This document shows, piece by piece, positions 1-7,701 of a stretch of 64,000 nt of DNA (position 1 is its first letter; every line of letters begins with the position of its first letter). Source of the stretch: Flectobacillus roseus. GTDB lineage: Bacteria; Bacteroidota; Bacteroidia; Cytophagales; Spirosomataceae. The notes beneath the pieces were generated by a model, which saw only the letters and a list, made by a program, of their open reading frames with translations, ran no database searches and was not told where the DNA came from. The translations under genes and the position numbers were made by a program. The DNA lies in the NCBI RefSeq assembly GCF_030056665.1, contig NZ_JASHIG010000029.1. The stretch is one strand, 5' to 3'.

Positions 1-11
1 ACGACTCACTG

Positions 12-44
12 AAAATACGACTTTGACGAATCTCGTATTTTGTA
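12..44. terminator. Weak hairpin at the window edge
   Basis: AAAATACGA (12-20) pairs with TCGTATTTT (33-41). It lies downstream of the susD stop on the minus strand and could end that transcript, but the T-tract is short. The remaining bases up to the susD stop are A/C-rich repeats of the type AAAACTC and hold no gene. Confidence 0.3.
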
Positions 45-158
45 CTTTTCCAAGTTTTAGATTTTGAAGTTGCCATCATTAGTTGATTTTTGAGGGCAAC
101 CTATTTTAGGCAAGGACAATCAAAAACTCAAAACTCCACACTCAAAACTCTTCACTCC

Positions 159-1748
159 TTAGTATCCTGTATTTTGCTTCAAGTTTGGATTAGCCGTTAG
201 GTCAGTTGAAGGAATTGGGTAAATTTTATAGAAATCACTTACTGATTTACCGTCTTTTACGCCACCTTTCCAAGGCCAAACATAGGTAGCTGAAGTGTAT
301 TTGTTAAAACGAATCAAGTCCGTACGACGAGAACCTTCCCAGTATAATTCACGAGCACGCTCGTCCAAGATAAAATCAGCCGTTAATTGTGCAGCCGTAA
401 TGTTTCCATTCGTATTGCCGTAGGCACGTGTACGAAGTGCATTAACATATTGTAGCGCCAATGTACGATCGCCAGCACCGCGAGCCGCTGCTTCAGCATA
501 AATCAAATACGCATCCGCCAAACGGAACATAGGGAAGTCGGTGTCTGGGTGTACAATGTCAGAACCTTGAGCCCCTGTTGAAGAGATATTTTTCCATTTC
601 GAAATAGCATAACCATTCGAGAATTGAGTCAAATCTTCAATTTCCAATTTTTGTCCGTCTGTGTAGAACATCGCACGAGTATCTGTTTTGCCAGATGGGT
701 CAGCAAAAAGACTTACAAAAGCTTTTGTCGTACGCAAACCACCCCAACCACCATCGATACCAAACGATGCTGCCGACATAGAACCACCTACTGGAGCATG
801 AACAAGGAATGTCATACCACCCCAAGTTTTTGTGTGAACTCCGTCGAAAGCAACTGGGAATACAATTTCTTTAGAATTGTTATTGTCAGTTCTGAAAAGA
901 TTTGTGTATTTCGACTCTAAGCTATAACCTGCATCAATTACCTTTTTCGCATAGGTAGCAGCATCTGCGTATTTTGCTCCAACACCAGCCGCTTCAGCAT
1001 TCAAATACAATTTGGCTAATAGCATCCAAACAGCAGCTTTATCGGCGCGAGCATACTCATTTTTACGAGCATCCATCATATCAGGCTCAATAGCTTTCAA
1101 TTCTGTTTCGATATAAGTAAACAAAGCAGAGGCGTTGGTTTGTTTTGGTAGTGTAGAGCCAATTGCATCAGCCTCTGTTACAAAAGGAACATTTCCTCCA
1201 AACGTATCCAGTGCATGCCAGTAGCTCAAAGCACGAAGGAAACGAGCTTCAGTACGAAGGTATTTTACTTCTGTTAAGTTAGTTCCAGAGATACCACGGC
1301 TACTCAATTTGGCATCGCTTGCTTCACGGATATACTCGTTACAAGCTGCAATTTGGTAGAAAATACGGTTGTACAAACCTCTTACGAATGGGTTGTTTGA
1401 AGACCATTGCATGGTGTTCATTTCTGGCAAACCAGCATCGCCCCAAGCAATCACAGCTTCGTCAGTCGGAAGTTCTTGTAATTGCCAATACTGACGCAAA
1501 TAGCTAGAAAAACCTTCGTCGATTCCGCCCAAATCAGGTTTACCAGCAGGGCCTTCTTGACCTGTTAGTGCCAATCCTGCGTATAATTTTGCAGCGGCTT
1601 GTTTGTAGGCTGCTGGGTTGTTGTACACAGTAGCCGATGTTACTTCAATAAAAGGAGTTCTGTCGAGATCACCCGTACAAGAGCTTGCCAACAAACTGGC
1701 TGCTAATCCTCCAAAGAGTGCTATATTTTTGAAAAATCTTGTTTTCAT
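159..1748 (-). CDS. susD: SusD/RagB-family nutrient-binding outer membrane lipoprotein
   Basis: This 529-residue protein is the surface glycan-binding lipoprotein that acts as a lid on a SusC-type porin. The N-terminus has a lipoprotein signal with the lipobox LASSC (Cys24), followed by the helical SusD fold. The stretch MNTMQWSSNNPFVRGLYNRI resembles the starch-type SusD family, and the C-terminal part has the typical SusD motif RARELYWEGSRRTDLIRF. The length is normal for the family. It follows susC by 77 bases on the same strand, so the two are very probably co-transcribed. Starch or maltodextrin as ligand is inferred from resemblance and from the neighbouring regulator with starch-binding-like domains. 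Genes that usually follow (SusE/F-like) would lie beyond the window edge. Confidence 0.95.
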   Translation of the reverse strand: MKTRFFKNIALFGGLAASLLASSCTGDLDRTPFIEVTSATVYNNPAAYKQAAAKLYAGLALTGQEGPAGKPDLGGIDEGFSSYLRQYWQLQELPTDEAVIAWGDAGLPEMNTMQWSSNNPFVRGLYNRIFYQIAACNEYIREASDAKLSSRGISGTNLTEVKYLRTEARFLRALSYWHALDTFGGNVPFVTEADAIGSTLPKQTNASALFTYIETELKAIEPDMMDARKNEYARADKAAVWMLLAKLYLNAEAAGVGAKYADAATYAKKVIDAGYSLESKYTNLFRTDNNNSKEIVFPVAFDGVHTKTWGGMTFLVHAPVGGSMSAASFGIDGGWGGLRTTKAFVSLFADPSGKTDTRAMFYTDGQKLEIEDLTQFSNGYAISKWKNISSTGAQGSDIVHPDTDFPMFRLADAYLIYAEAAARGAGDRTLALQYVNALRTRAYGNTNGNITAAQLTADFILDERARELYWEGSRRTDLIRFNKYTSATYVWPWKGGVKDGKSVSDFYKIYPIPSTDLTANPNLKQNTGY

Positions 1749-1825
1749 TTCTTTGTATTCTTAATAATACCTGAGTAAAAGGAAATTTTTAATTGATGTT
1801 GTTGCTCATTAGGAGCCTTCAATCA

Positions 1826-4816
1826 TTAAAAACCAAGGTTTAAACCTAATGAATAGGTACGTGGCACTGGATACACGTTGTTGTCGATACCACCCGAAAC
1901 TTCTGGGTTCAAGCCTGTGTATTTGGTAACTGTAAATACGTTTTGTGCTGTGGCATTCAAGCGCATATTTACTTTGTTACCCAAGAATTTCTTGAATGTA
2001 TAACCCAACGTGATGTTTTCCATTCTTACGAATGAAGCATTTTCCATATAGTAATCTGAGAAAAACTGGTTTTTCGCAAATTGAGAATCGAATACACTTG
2101 GTGAAAGGTTGGCGATGTATCCGTTCGAACCTTGGAAGTTGATATAGGCTCCGTTCGAAGATTTTACGTTGTTGTAAACGTAATTGCCAATGTTACCTCT
2201 CAACACAAAGCCAAAGCTCCAGTTGTCATAAGTCATTTGGGAGTTGAAACCTAAGAATACTTTTGGCGCTGGGTTTTTGTAACGATATTGGTCATCAACG
2301 TTGATAATTCCGTCACCGTTTCTATCAACATAAACTCCTTCGATAGGCTTACCGTTTGCATCATAAGCTTGTTGTAATACGTAGAATGAATAAGCAGGAT
2401 AACCAACTGAGTGGATTTGGATTGTACTACCTACACCACCTGCAATACCGCCAACTAATACACCTTGGTAAGAAGGGTCGTTGTTGTTGGTCAATTTTGT
2501 AATTTTGTTAACATTGTATGTAGCGTTGAAAGCCACATTCCAGTCAAATTTATCGGTATGAATTGGGTTGTAGTTTAAGGCTAATTCAACCCCTTGGTTT
2601 TCCATTGAACCAACGTTTGTCAACAATTGGTTTGTCAAGTTTGTACCTACTGCTACAGGAATTACGTTCAACAAGTTGGTTGTATTTTTGTAGTAATAGT
2701 CTATGCTACCCGATAGTCTTGCTTTTTTGAAAGCAAAGTCAATACCTGCATTAGAGGTTGCTGTTTGTTCCCATTTGATATTGGCGTCATAACCTTCTGC
2801 ACGTAATGTTGTATAGAAAGTATTACCTAATTGGTACTGCGCATTGTCTAATGAAGCTGTATATCTTGGCAAATACGCATAGTTTTGACCAATATCTTGC
2901 TGACCAGTAATACCATAACCCACACGAAGTTTCAATTCAGAAATGGTATTCGAGTTTTTCAAGAAAGACATTTCGTTCAATTTCCAAGCAAATGCTGCAG
3001 AAGGGAATGTTCCCCAACGGTTGTCTGGGTTAAATCTTGAAGATCCGTCTCTACGAACTGTGAAAGTCAACAAATAGGCATCGTCAAAAGTGTAGTTCAT
3101 ACGACCGAAGAATGATACCAAGGTATTTTGTGTTTGATATGGGCTGTTAGTATAAGTCGTTGACCCTTCCGCGTTGGTTCTGATATTAGTACTTTCAGTC
3201 ATGAAATCTTGATATTCGTAACCAGCCATTACATCAATTCTACTTTTGATTTCTTTTAATTCTTTGGCATAGTTCAAATAAAAGTCAAACAATTTGTTGG
3301 TCTTATTTTGAGTATAAACCGTTTTCTCACCTGCTGTGCTAAAGTTAGCCGCCGCTGTTGCAGGAACAAATCTTGTTCCGTCACTTTTACTTACATCATA
3401 ACCTGCGTTTACATTGGCACGCAATTCTGGCAAGAAATGGAATTTGTAATCCAACTGAATATTACCAATACTACGTTGAACAGTACTTTTATCGCTAGTT
3501 TGGTTCAATAAACCCACTGGGTTGCGTGGCGCAATCGTATTAGGTTTTCCGTCTGAGTTCAACCATTCCCAATAGCCACCGTAGTTGTTATTGCCTGAAT
3601 ATACAGGTTGAGTTGGGTCAAAAGCGATCGCCGCACCAATAGCACCTGTGTTGGCAAAAGTATTGTCAACGTTCGAACCTTTTAAGTTTACATCAATTTT
3701 CAAGTGATTATTCAAAAGGGTAGGAGAAATACCGATAGAGGCAGAAGTACGACCCATGTTTGAAGTTTTCAGGATACCATCTTGGTTAGTATAACCTACC
3801 GATACACGGAAAGGAACATTTTTCAAGGCTCCCGAAACGCTTAAGTTATTATCAGAACTTAACGCATTACGATAAATTTGTTCTTGCCAGTTGGTATTTG
3901 CTTGACCCAAAACAGCGATTTGAGCAGCCGTACCTTTTTCATTAATCATTGTGCGGAATTGGTCAGCCGTAAGCACTTTTGTAAAACCTGTGCTTTGTGC
4001 CAATGAAGCCTGCGAACTGAAATTTACTTTCAAACCACCGTTTTTACTTCCTTTTTTAGTGGTAATCAAAATTACCCCGTTTGAAGCACGTGAACCATAA
4101 ATAGCCGTTGCCGAAGCATCTTTCAAAATGTTCATCGACTCAATGTCGTTCGGGTTAATTAAACTCAAGGCACTTGGCGCACCAGAAATACCTGAGTTGT
4201 CCAAAGGCACACCGTCGATTACGATAAGTGGGTCGTTGTTGGCATTCAAAGATGCACCTCCACGAATACGGATTGTACTACCAGCACCTGGCGCACCACC
4301 GTTTGACGTAATTTGAACCCCTGCTACTTTACCTACAACCAATTGGTCAGGCGAAGCAATGTTACCTTTGTTAAAATCTTCTGAGTTAATGGCCGCAACT
4401 GAACCCGTCAAGTCCTTTTTCTTTTGCGAACCATAACCAATTACCACAACCTCTCCCAATGTTTTGATATCATCTTCAAGGCTTACGTCAATCACTGTCT
4501 GGCTACCTACTGTTACTTCTTTAGTTGCTTTTCCGATGAAACTAAATACCAATACCGTGTTATTAGCAACATTGATTTGGTATTTACCATCACCTGTTGT
4601 TTGAGTACCTTTCGTCTGACCTTTTACTTGGATAGTCACCCCCGGAAGTGGTGAACCATCTTTGGCATCTTTTACAGTACCCGTCACCTTGTTTTGAGCA
4701 AAAGCTGCTACGCTCACCCAGCTAAACATCATCAATAGCCAGAGTTTCTTACCGAAAGAAAATCTAGCTTCCGAACGAGAATTTTTTAATTCTTCTCCGT
4801 AGTTCTGTTGAAACAT
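1826..4816 (-). CDS. susC: SusC/RagA-family TonB-dependent outer membrane transporter
   Basis: This 996-residue protein forms the TonB-dependent outer membrane channel that imports oligosaccharides with SusD. After an N-terminal signal peptide (hydrophobic stretch about 26-40, ending AAFAQ) comes a carboxypeptidase-regulatory-like beta-sandwich (about 44-120). Then come the plug domain, with the SusC-type motif DPLIVIDGVPLDNSGI and the DASATAIYGSRASNGVILITTKKG segment, and a beta-barrel ending in an aromatic residue (LGLNLGF). The n-region before the signal peptide is unusually long (about 25 residues), but the ATG is supported by the leader motif 11 bases upstream. It is first in an operon with susD. 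Upstream is a long structured leader containing a terminator-like hairpin. Confidence 0.95.
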   Translation of the reverse strand: MFQQNYGEELKNSRSEARFSFGKKLWLLMMFSWVSVAAFAQNKVTGTVKDAKDGSPLPGVTIQVKGQTKGTQTTGDGKYQINVANNTVLVFSFIGKATKEVTVGSQTVIDVSLEDDIKTLGEVVVIGYGSQKKKDLTGSVAAINSEDFNKGNIASPDQLVVGKVAGVQITSNGGAPGAGSTIRIRGGASLNANNDPLIVIDGVPLDNSGISGAPSALSLINPNDIESMNILKDASATAIYGSRASNGVILITTKKGSKNGGLKVNFSSQASLAQSTGFTKVLTADQFRTMINEKGTAAQIAVLGQANTNWQEQIYRNALSSDNNLSVSGALKNVPFRVSVGYTNQDGILKTSNMGRTSASIGISPTLLNNHLKIDVNLKGSNVDNTFANTGAIGAAIAFDPTQPVYSGNNNYGGYWEWLNSDGKPNTIAPRNPVGLLNQTSDKSTVQRSIGNIQLDYKFHFLPELRANVNAGYDVSKSDGTRFVPATAAANFSTAGEKTVYTQNKTNKLFDFYLNYAKELKEIKSRIDVMAGYEYQDFMTESTNIRTNAEGSTTYTNSPYQTQNTLVSFFGRMNYTFDDAYLLTFTVRRDGSSRFNPDNRWGTFPSAAFAWKLNEMSFLKNSNTISELKLRVGYGITGQQDIGQNYAYLPRYTASLDNAQYQLGNTFYTTLRAEGYDANIKWEQTATSNAGIDFAFKKARLSGSIDYYYKNTTNLLNVIPVAVGTNLTNQLLTNVGSMENQGVELALNYNPIHTDKFDWNVAFNATYNVNKITKLTNNNDPSYQGVLVGGIAGGVGSTIQIHSVGYPAYSFYVLQQAYDANGKPIEGVYVDRNGDGIINVDDQYRYKNPAPKVFLGFNSQMTYDNWSFGFVLRGNIGNYVYNNVKSSNGAYINFQGSNGYIANLSPSVFDSQFAKNQFFSDYYMENASFVRMENITLGYTFKKFLGNKVNMRLNATAQNVFTVTKYTGLNPEVSGGIDNNVYPVPRTYSLGLNLGF

Positions 4817-4827
4817 AAAATTGAAAT

Positions 4828-4837
4828 TGGTTAATGG
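4828..4837 (-). promoter_or_regulatory. Shared leader motif CCATTAACCA before susC
   Basis: On the minus strand CCATTAACCA ends 11 bases before the susC ATG. The identical 10-mer lies 5-14 bases before the start codons of the MFS carrier, second GH13, pgmB and GH65 genes about 46-53 kb away. The position suggests an mRNA element (translation control, antisense RNA target or protein-binding site) rather than a classical activator operator. The function is inferred. Confidence 0.55.
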
Positions 4838-4848
4838 ATTATTGGTTT

Positions 4849-4905
4849 AAAAAAGGTAATCAAGGAGCTATCAGCAAAACCACTTTTGCCGACTCCGTCA
4901 TTACC
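4849..4905 (-). promoter_or_regulatory. Terminator-like hairpin in the susC leader (candidate attenuator)
   Basis: In the minus-strand RNA, GGTAAT pairs with ATTACC, GGAG with CTCC, and CGGCAAAA with TTTTGCTG (one G-U pair), closed by the loop GTGG. Six Ts follow at once. The G-U pair is valid only in the minus-strand transcript, which supports a role in susC mRNA. The T-run ends 32 bases before the susC ATG, so this looks like an intrinsic terminator inside the leader, that is, an attenuator. No competing antiterminator has been worked out. Confidence 0.55.
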
Positions 4906-5604
4906 GAAAAATATAATTGGATTGAATTTGGACTATCTCAAAAGCCCTTCAATAGTTCTGGTTTTTTGAGATTTTACCTTATAAAATGAAAGCTTTTCAT
5001 TCGGGATAGGGAATGAAAAAATATGGAAAGATGAAGTGTAATTCGAAAATATATTCGCCCAAAAAGATGTTGAATCTTAGGGGAAATAGTGTTGAGGAAG
5101 TAAATAAAATTCATAATAATTAATTGGTACATTACTCTCAAAAAGAGAGAAATAGTTTTAGTTTATAAAAATGTATTTTCTCTAAGTGTGAGAAATTTTC
5201 AAATATTTTCTTACAAAAGTACTATGCTTGTCTGGCTCATGTCGTCCCACTTTCTGTATTTTGTACTTTTTGAAGATTTATTTTAAAATAAAAGTTAACT
5301 TGTTGTTTTTCAATCTTTTGTATGACTATTTGGGTAGTCCACTTTATAAAATGGTACTTATTTTTGATAGATTTTTCTCATTTTTAGCTGAAAAAGACTG
5401 CAAAGGTACGGGATATTTTTATGAATATCGACTTAAACCAAGAAAGTGATGGAATTGTACAAATGGTAAATGGAATTAGAAGAGATACAGAGAGGTTGAT
5501 AATTGAGTGATTCGTGATTGAGTGGATAAGTGATTATTTTTTAAATGCAGGTATCATTTTAAACGCAATGTATTGCCTCTAAAATGATACCTGCTAAAAT
5601 TAAA
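4906..5604. other. Long susC upstream region, no gene
   Basis: There is no convincing coding sequence. Several small inverted repeats would lie in a long susC leader: TTTTCATTC/GAATGAAAA (4994-5002 and 5011-5019), CTCAAAA/TTTTTGAG (about 4939-4975), and CTCTC/GAGAG near 5137-5151. A TACTTTTG -7-like box on the minus strand (5214-5221) is the best promoter candidate and would give a leader of about 390 bases, but it lacks a clear TTG at the usual spacing. Bases 5497-5537 carry a member of the GAGTGATT-type intergenic repeat family. Confidence 0.5.
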
Positions 5605-7557
5605 TTATTCCTCCACACGAGAATCGAAGAAATATTCTCTTGGGCTTTGGGAGGTCATTTTTTTGAAGGCACGATTGAAGGCGGTTTTCGAATTAAAACC
5701 TACATCAAATGCAATGGCTAACATGGTGAATTGTCTGTTGCGAGGATCTTCAAAACGAATTTTAAATTCCTCAATTCTGTAGGAATTGATAAAGTCAAAA
5801 AAGTTTTTTTGATACGCTTCATTGATTACCTTCGAAAGTAAGTGTGGCGTTATTTTCAACATTCCTGCCAACTCATTTAGAGTAAGTCCAACATTGGTGT
5901 AAGGCTTTTCGGAGTTCATAAACTCATCAATTTTTTCCTTCCAGCTGGCAATCAGTTGTTCGTGATTAGTATCTTTTTCAATATCCAGAACAGGAGTTTC
6001 GTCTGCTTGTGGTGCTATTTCAGGTAAAACTTCAGGTAATTTAGGTGACACCAATGCATTTTCTGTAGATACCTTATTCGGCAAAATATTGACCTGCGTA
6101 AGACTGGTTTTGGCAATTTTGAAAATCTCAGGTTGATGAATGGCAAAATACCCCAAGAAATAGGGAATAGCCGAAAATGCCAACCAAATAATATCGATAC
6201 TCTTGTCTGCCAATAAAACGGTGTCCCATTCAAAAAATCGTTGACCAAATATTAGTAAACCTGTAAAAGCCCAAAGCACAAGACAAATGGCCTGAAGAAT
6301 TAATACAGTATGTAAATAATCGGTATTTTGCTCGTTAGAAGCTTGATTTGGATACTGTTTATTATATCCTTCCACCGATTTCCAGTTGATAAACCAGTAG
6401 AATATATTCACAAACCACGATATGGTTCCAGCAATCACTGAAACGAGATGAAGGTCTTGCTCTTTGTTCAATAACTTAATGAGTAACTCTTTCGAACTCA
6501 GAAGCATAAAAGGCATATATATCAATATCTGAAAAATGGGTAATACAAAATGTAACCACCATTTCACAGGCATTTGTGGTGTTTTGAAAAGGAGTTTTTG
6601 TAGATAAAAATAGAATAAAGGAGCATACAGAAACAAGGCGAAATCAGGAATTAAAAGTAGGCGGCTGTACTGTTCTGCCACAACTCTATATCCTGTCAAT
6701 GTTTTCATAATCAGGACTATAGCCGTAAATGCGATAGAGAGCAATAGCCATTGGTTGGCCTTGCGATTGTAGTCTTGCATAGTTGGAATAGCAACCAATA
6801 GCAGAATACATTGAAACGCCGAAAATAGAATGAGTAAATCGTATATTGAGTAAAAATTGAAAGTCCCCGTAAGATCCTCCCAACCTTTTATATCTACTGG
6901 AATTTCTTCCAATCGGAAGTCACTTTTTCGATACAGCGCACGGTTAGGACAAGCTTTCCCATTTTCCTGACCTTCAACGGTCTCCCAATTTCCTCTCGTA
7001 AATTTGTATTCCAGTTTTTCTAATTCTGTAGAAACTGTTACCCTATAAGTACCATCAAACTGCTTTTGAAGCTTGTAACTTTCATTTCCCGGATCCCAAT
7101 TATTGAAATTTCCAGAAATATAAATACTCGCATCTTGAGGCGTATTTTTAGGAAGGCTTTTGATGTAAAAACGATAAGTAGGACGGGCTTCCCATCCTTC
7201 GATTTGAAGGCTTAAAAGTTGAGGATTTTGTTCCTTCAGTCTATCATATACCCGATTGGGGCGGCTATGTCCTTGCGAATCACCTTCTACTTGGGTCCAA
7301 TAGCCTTGGGTAAATTTGTATTCAAAATAAGAAAGCGTATCAGGAAGGTCAATGGCGTATGTATTATTTCCAATCGATTCTAATCGAAAATTAGGGTCGC
7401 CCGGAGACCAATTGTTGAAGCTACAAGCAATAAAAATAGGAAGATTTTTTGAACGGTCCTGTGCTGGAATATGCACCTCAAATCTGATTTGCGCATGTAG
7501 CCAAGGACCTAACAAAAGTAGATATATAGTACTAAAAATAACTTTTTGAAACTTCAT
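5605..7557 (-). CDS. Membrane-anchored AraC-family regulator with tandem CBM20/48-like domains
   Basis: This 650-residue protein appears to be a one-piece sensor and transcription factor. A signal peptide or anchor (1-23) is followed by two carbohydrate-binding-like domains (about 24-118 and 125-215). Each has an FNNW motif (W50, W154), a YKFT strand and the pattern WxxVEG...PNR seen in CBM20/CBM48-type starch/glycogen-binding modules. Seven hydrophobic helices follow (about 236-256, 269-288, 300-320, 333-353, 370-392, 417-438, 453-473), then a linker and a C-terminal AraC helix-turn-helix (about 555-645, ending MTSQSPREYFF). An odd number of helices after an exported N-terminus puts the DNA-binding domain in the cytoplasm. 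ATG at 7557 was chosen because it begins the hydrophobic leader; an earlier in-frame GTG is less likely. It lies between susC and the rhamnosidase, so it probably controls one of these, most likely a starch-type regulon. The ligand is inferred; similar modules also occur in esterases. Confidence 0.85.
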   Translation of the reverse strand: MKFQKVIFSTIYLLLLGPWLHAQIRFEVHIPAQDRSKNLPIFIACSFNNWSPGDPNFRLESIGNNTYAIDLPDTLSYFEYKFTQGYWTQVEGDSQGHSRPNRVYDRLKEQNPQLLSLQIEGWEARPTYRFYIKSLPKNTPQDASIYISGNFNNWDPGNESYKLQKQFDGTYRVTVSTELEKLEYKFTRGNWETVEGQENGKACPNRALYRKSDFRLEEIPVDIKGWEDLTGTFNFYSIYDLLILFSAFQCILLLVAIPTMQDYNRKANQWLLLSIAFTAIVLIMKTLTGYRVVAEQYSRLLLIPDFALFLYAPLFYFYLQKLLFKTPQMPVKWWLHFVLPIFQILIYMPFMLLSSKELLIKLLNKEQDLHLVSVIAGTISWFVNIFYWFINWKSVEGYNKQYPNQASNEQNTDYLHTVLILQAICLVLWAFTGLLIFGQRFFEWDTVLLADKSIDIIWLAFSAIPYFLGYFAIHQPEIFKIAKTSLTQVNILPNKVSTENALVSPKLPEVLPEIAPQADETPVLDIEKDTNHEQLIASWKEKIDEFMNSEKPYTNVGLTLNELAGMLKITPHLLSKVINEAYQKNFFDFINSYRIEEFKIRFEDPRNRQFTMLAIAFDVGFNSKTAFNRAFKKMTSQSPREYFFDSRVEE

Positions 7558-7577
7558 AATAATTGGTAATCTAAACA

Positions 7578-7679
7578 ACACACCTAGCAGACTTGCACGA
7601 ATAGAACAAAATTAGGGATTATTTTAATTCCATTGAGATGAATGCGTGGCACATTTTTCTAAAGCCTTGCTAGGCGTGT
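7578..7679. promoter_or_regulatory. Imperfect 12-bp inverted repeat upstream of the sensor-regulator
   Basis: ACACACCTAGCA (7578-7589) and TGCTAGGCGTGT (7668-7679) are inverted copies with one mismatch, 78 bases apart. They bracket a TAATTTTG box on the minus strand (7607-7614), a candidate -7 element for the regulator gene. The core CCTAGCA recurs upstream of GH65 (57433) and the related TTAGCACAG occurs twice between the two GH13 genes (53685-53703). This could be an operator for the regulator, or just an inter-operon hairpin. Confidence 0.35.
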
Positions 7680-7701
7680 TCAGAATATCTCTGCCCAATC
7701 T

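Noticed and set aside
5228..5449. Possible 73-residue protein upstream of susC
   Set aside because: Composition is that of translated AT-rich leader DNA; it crosses the candidate susC promoter and has no domain or leader features.
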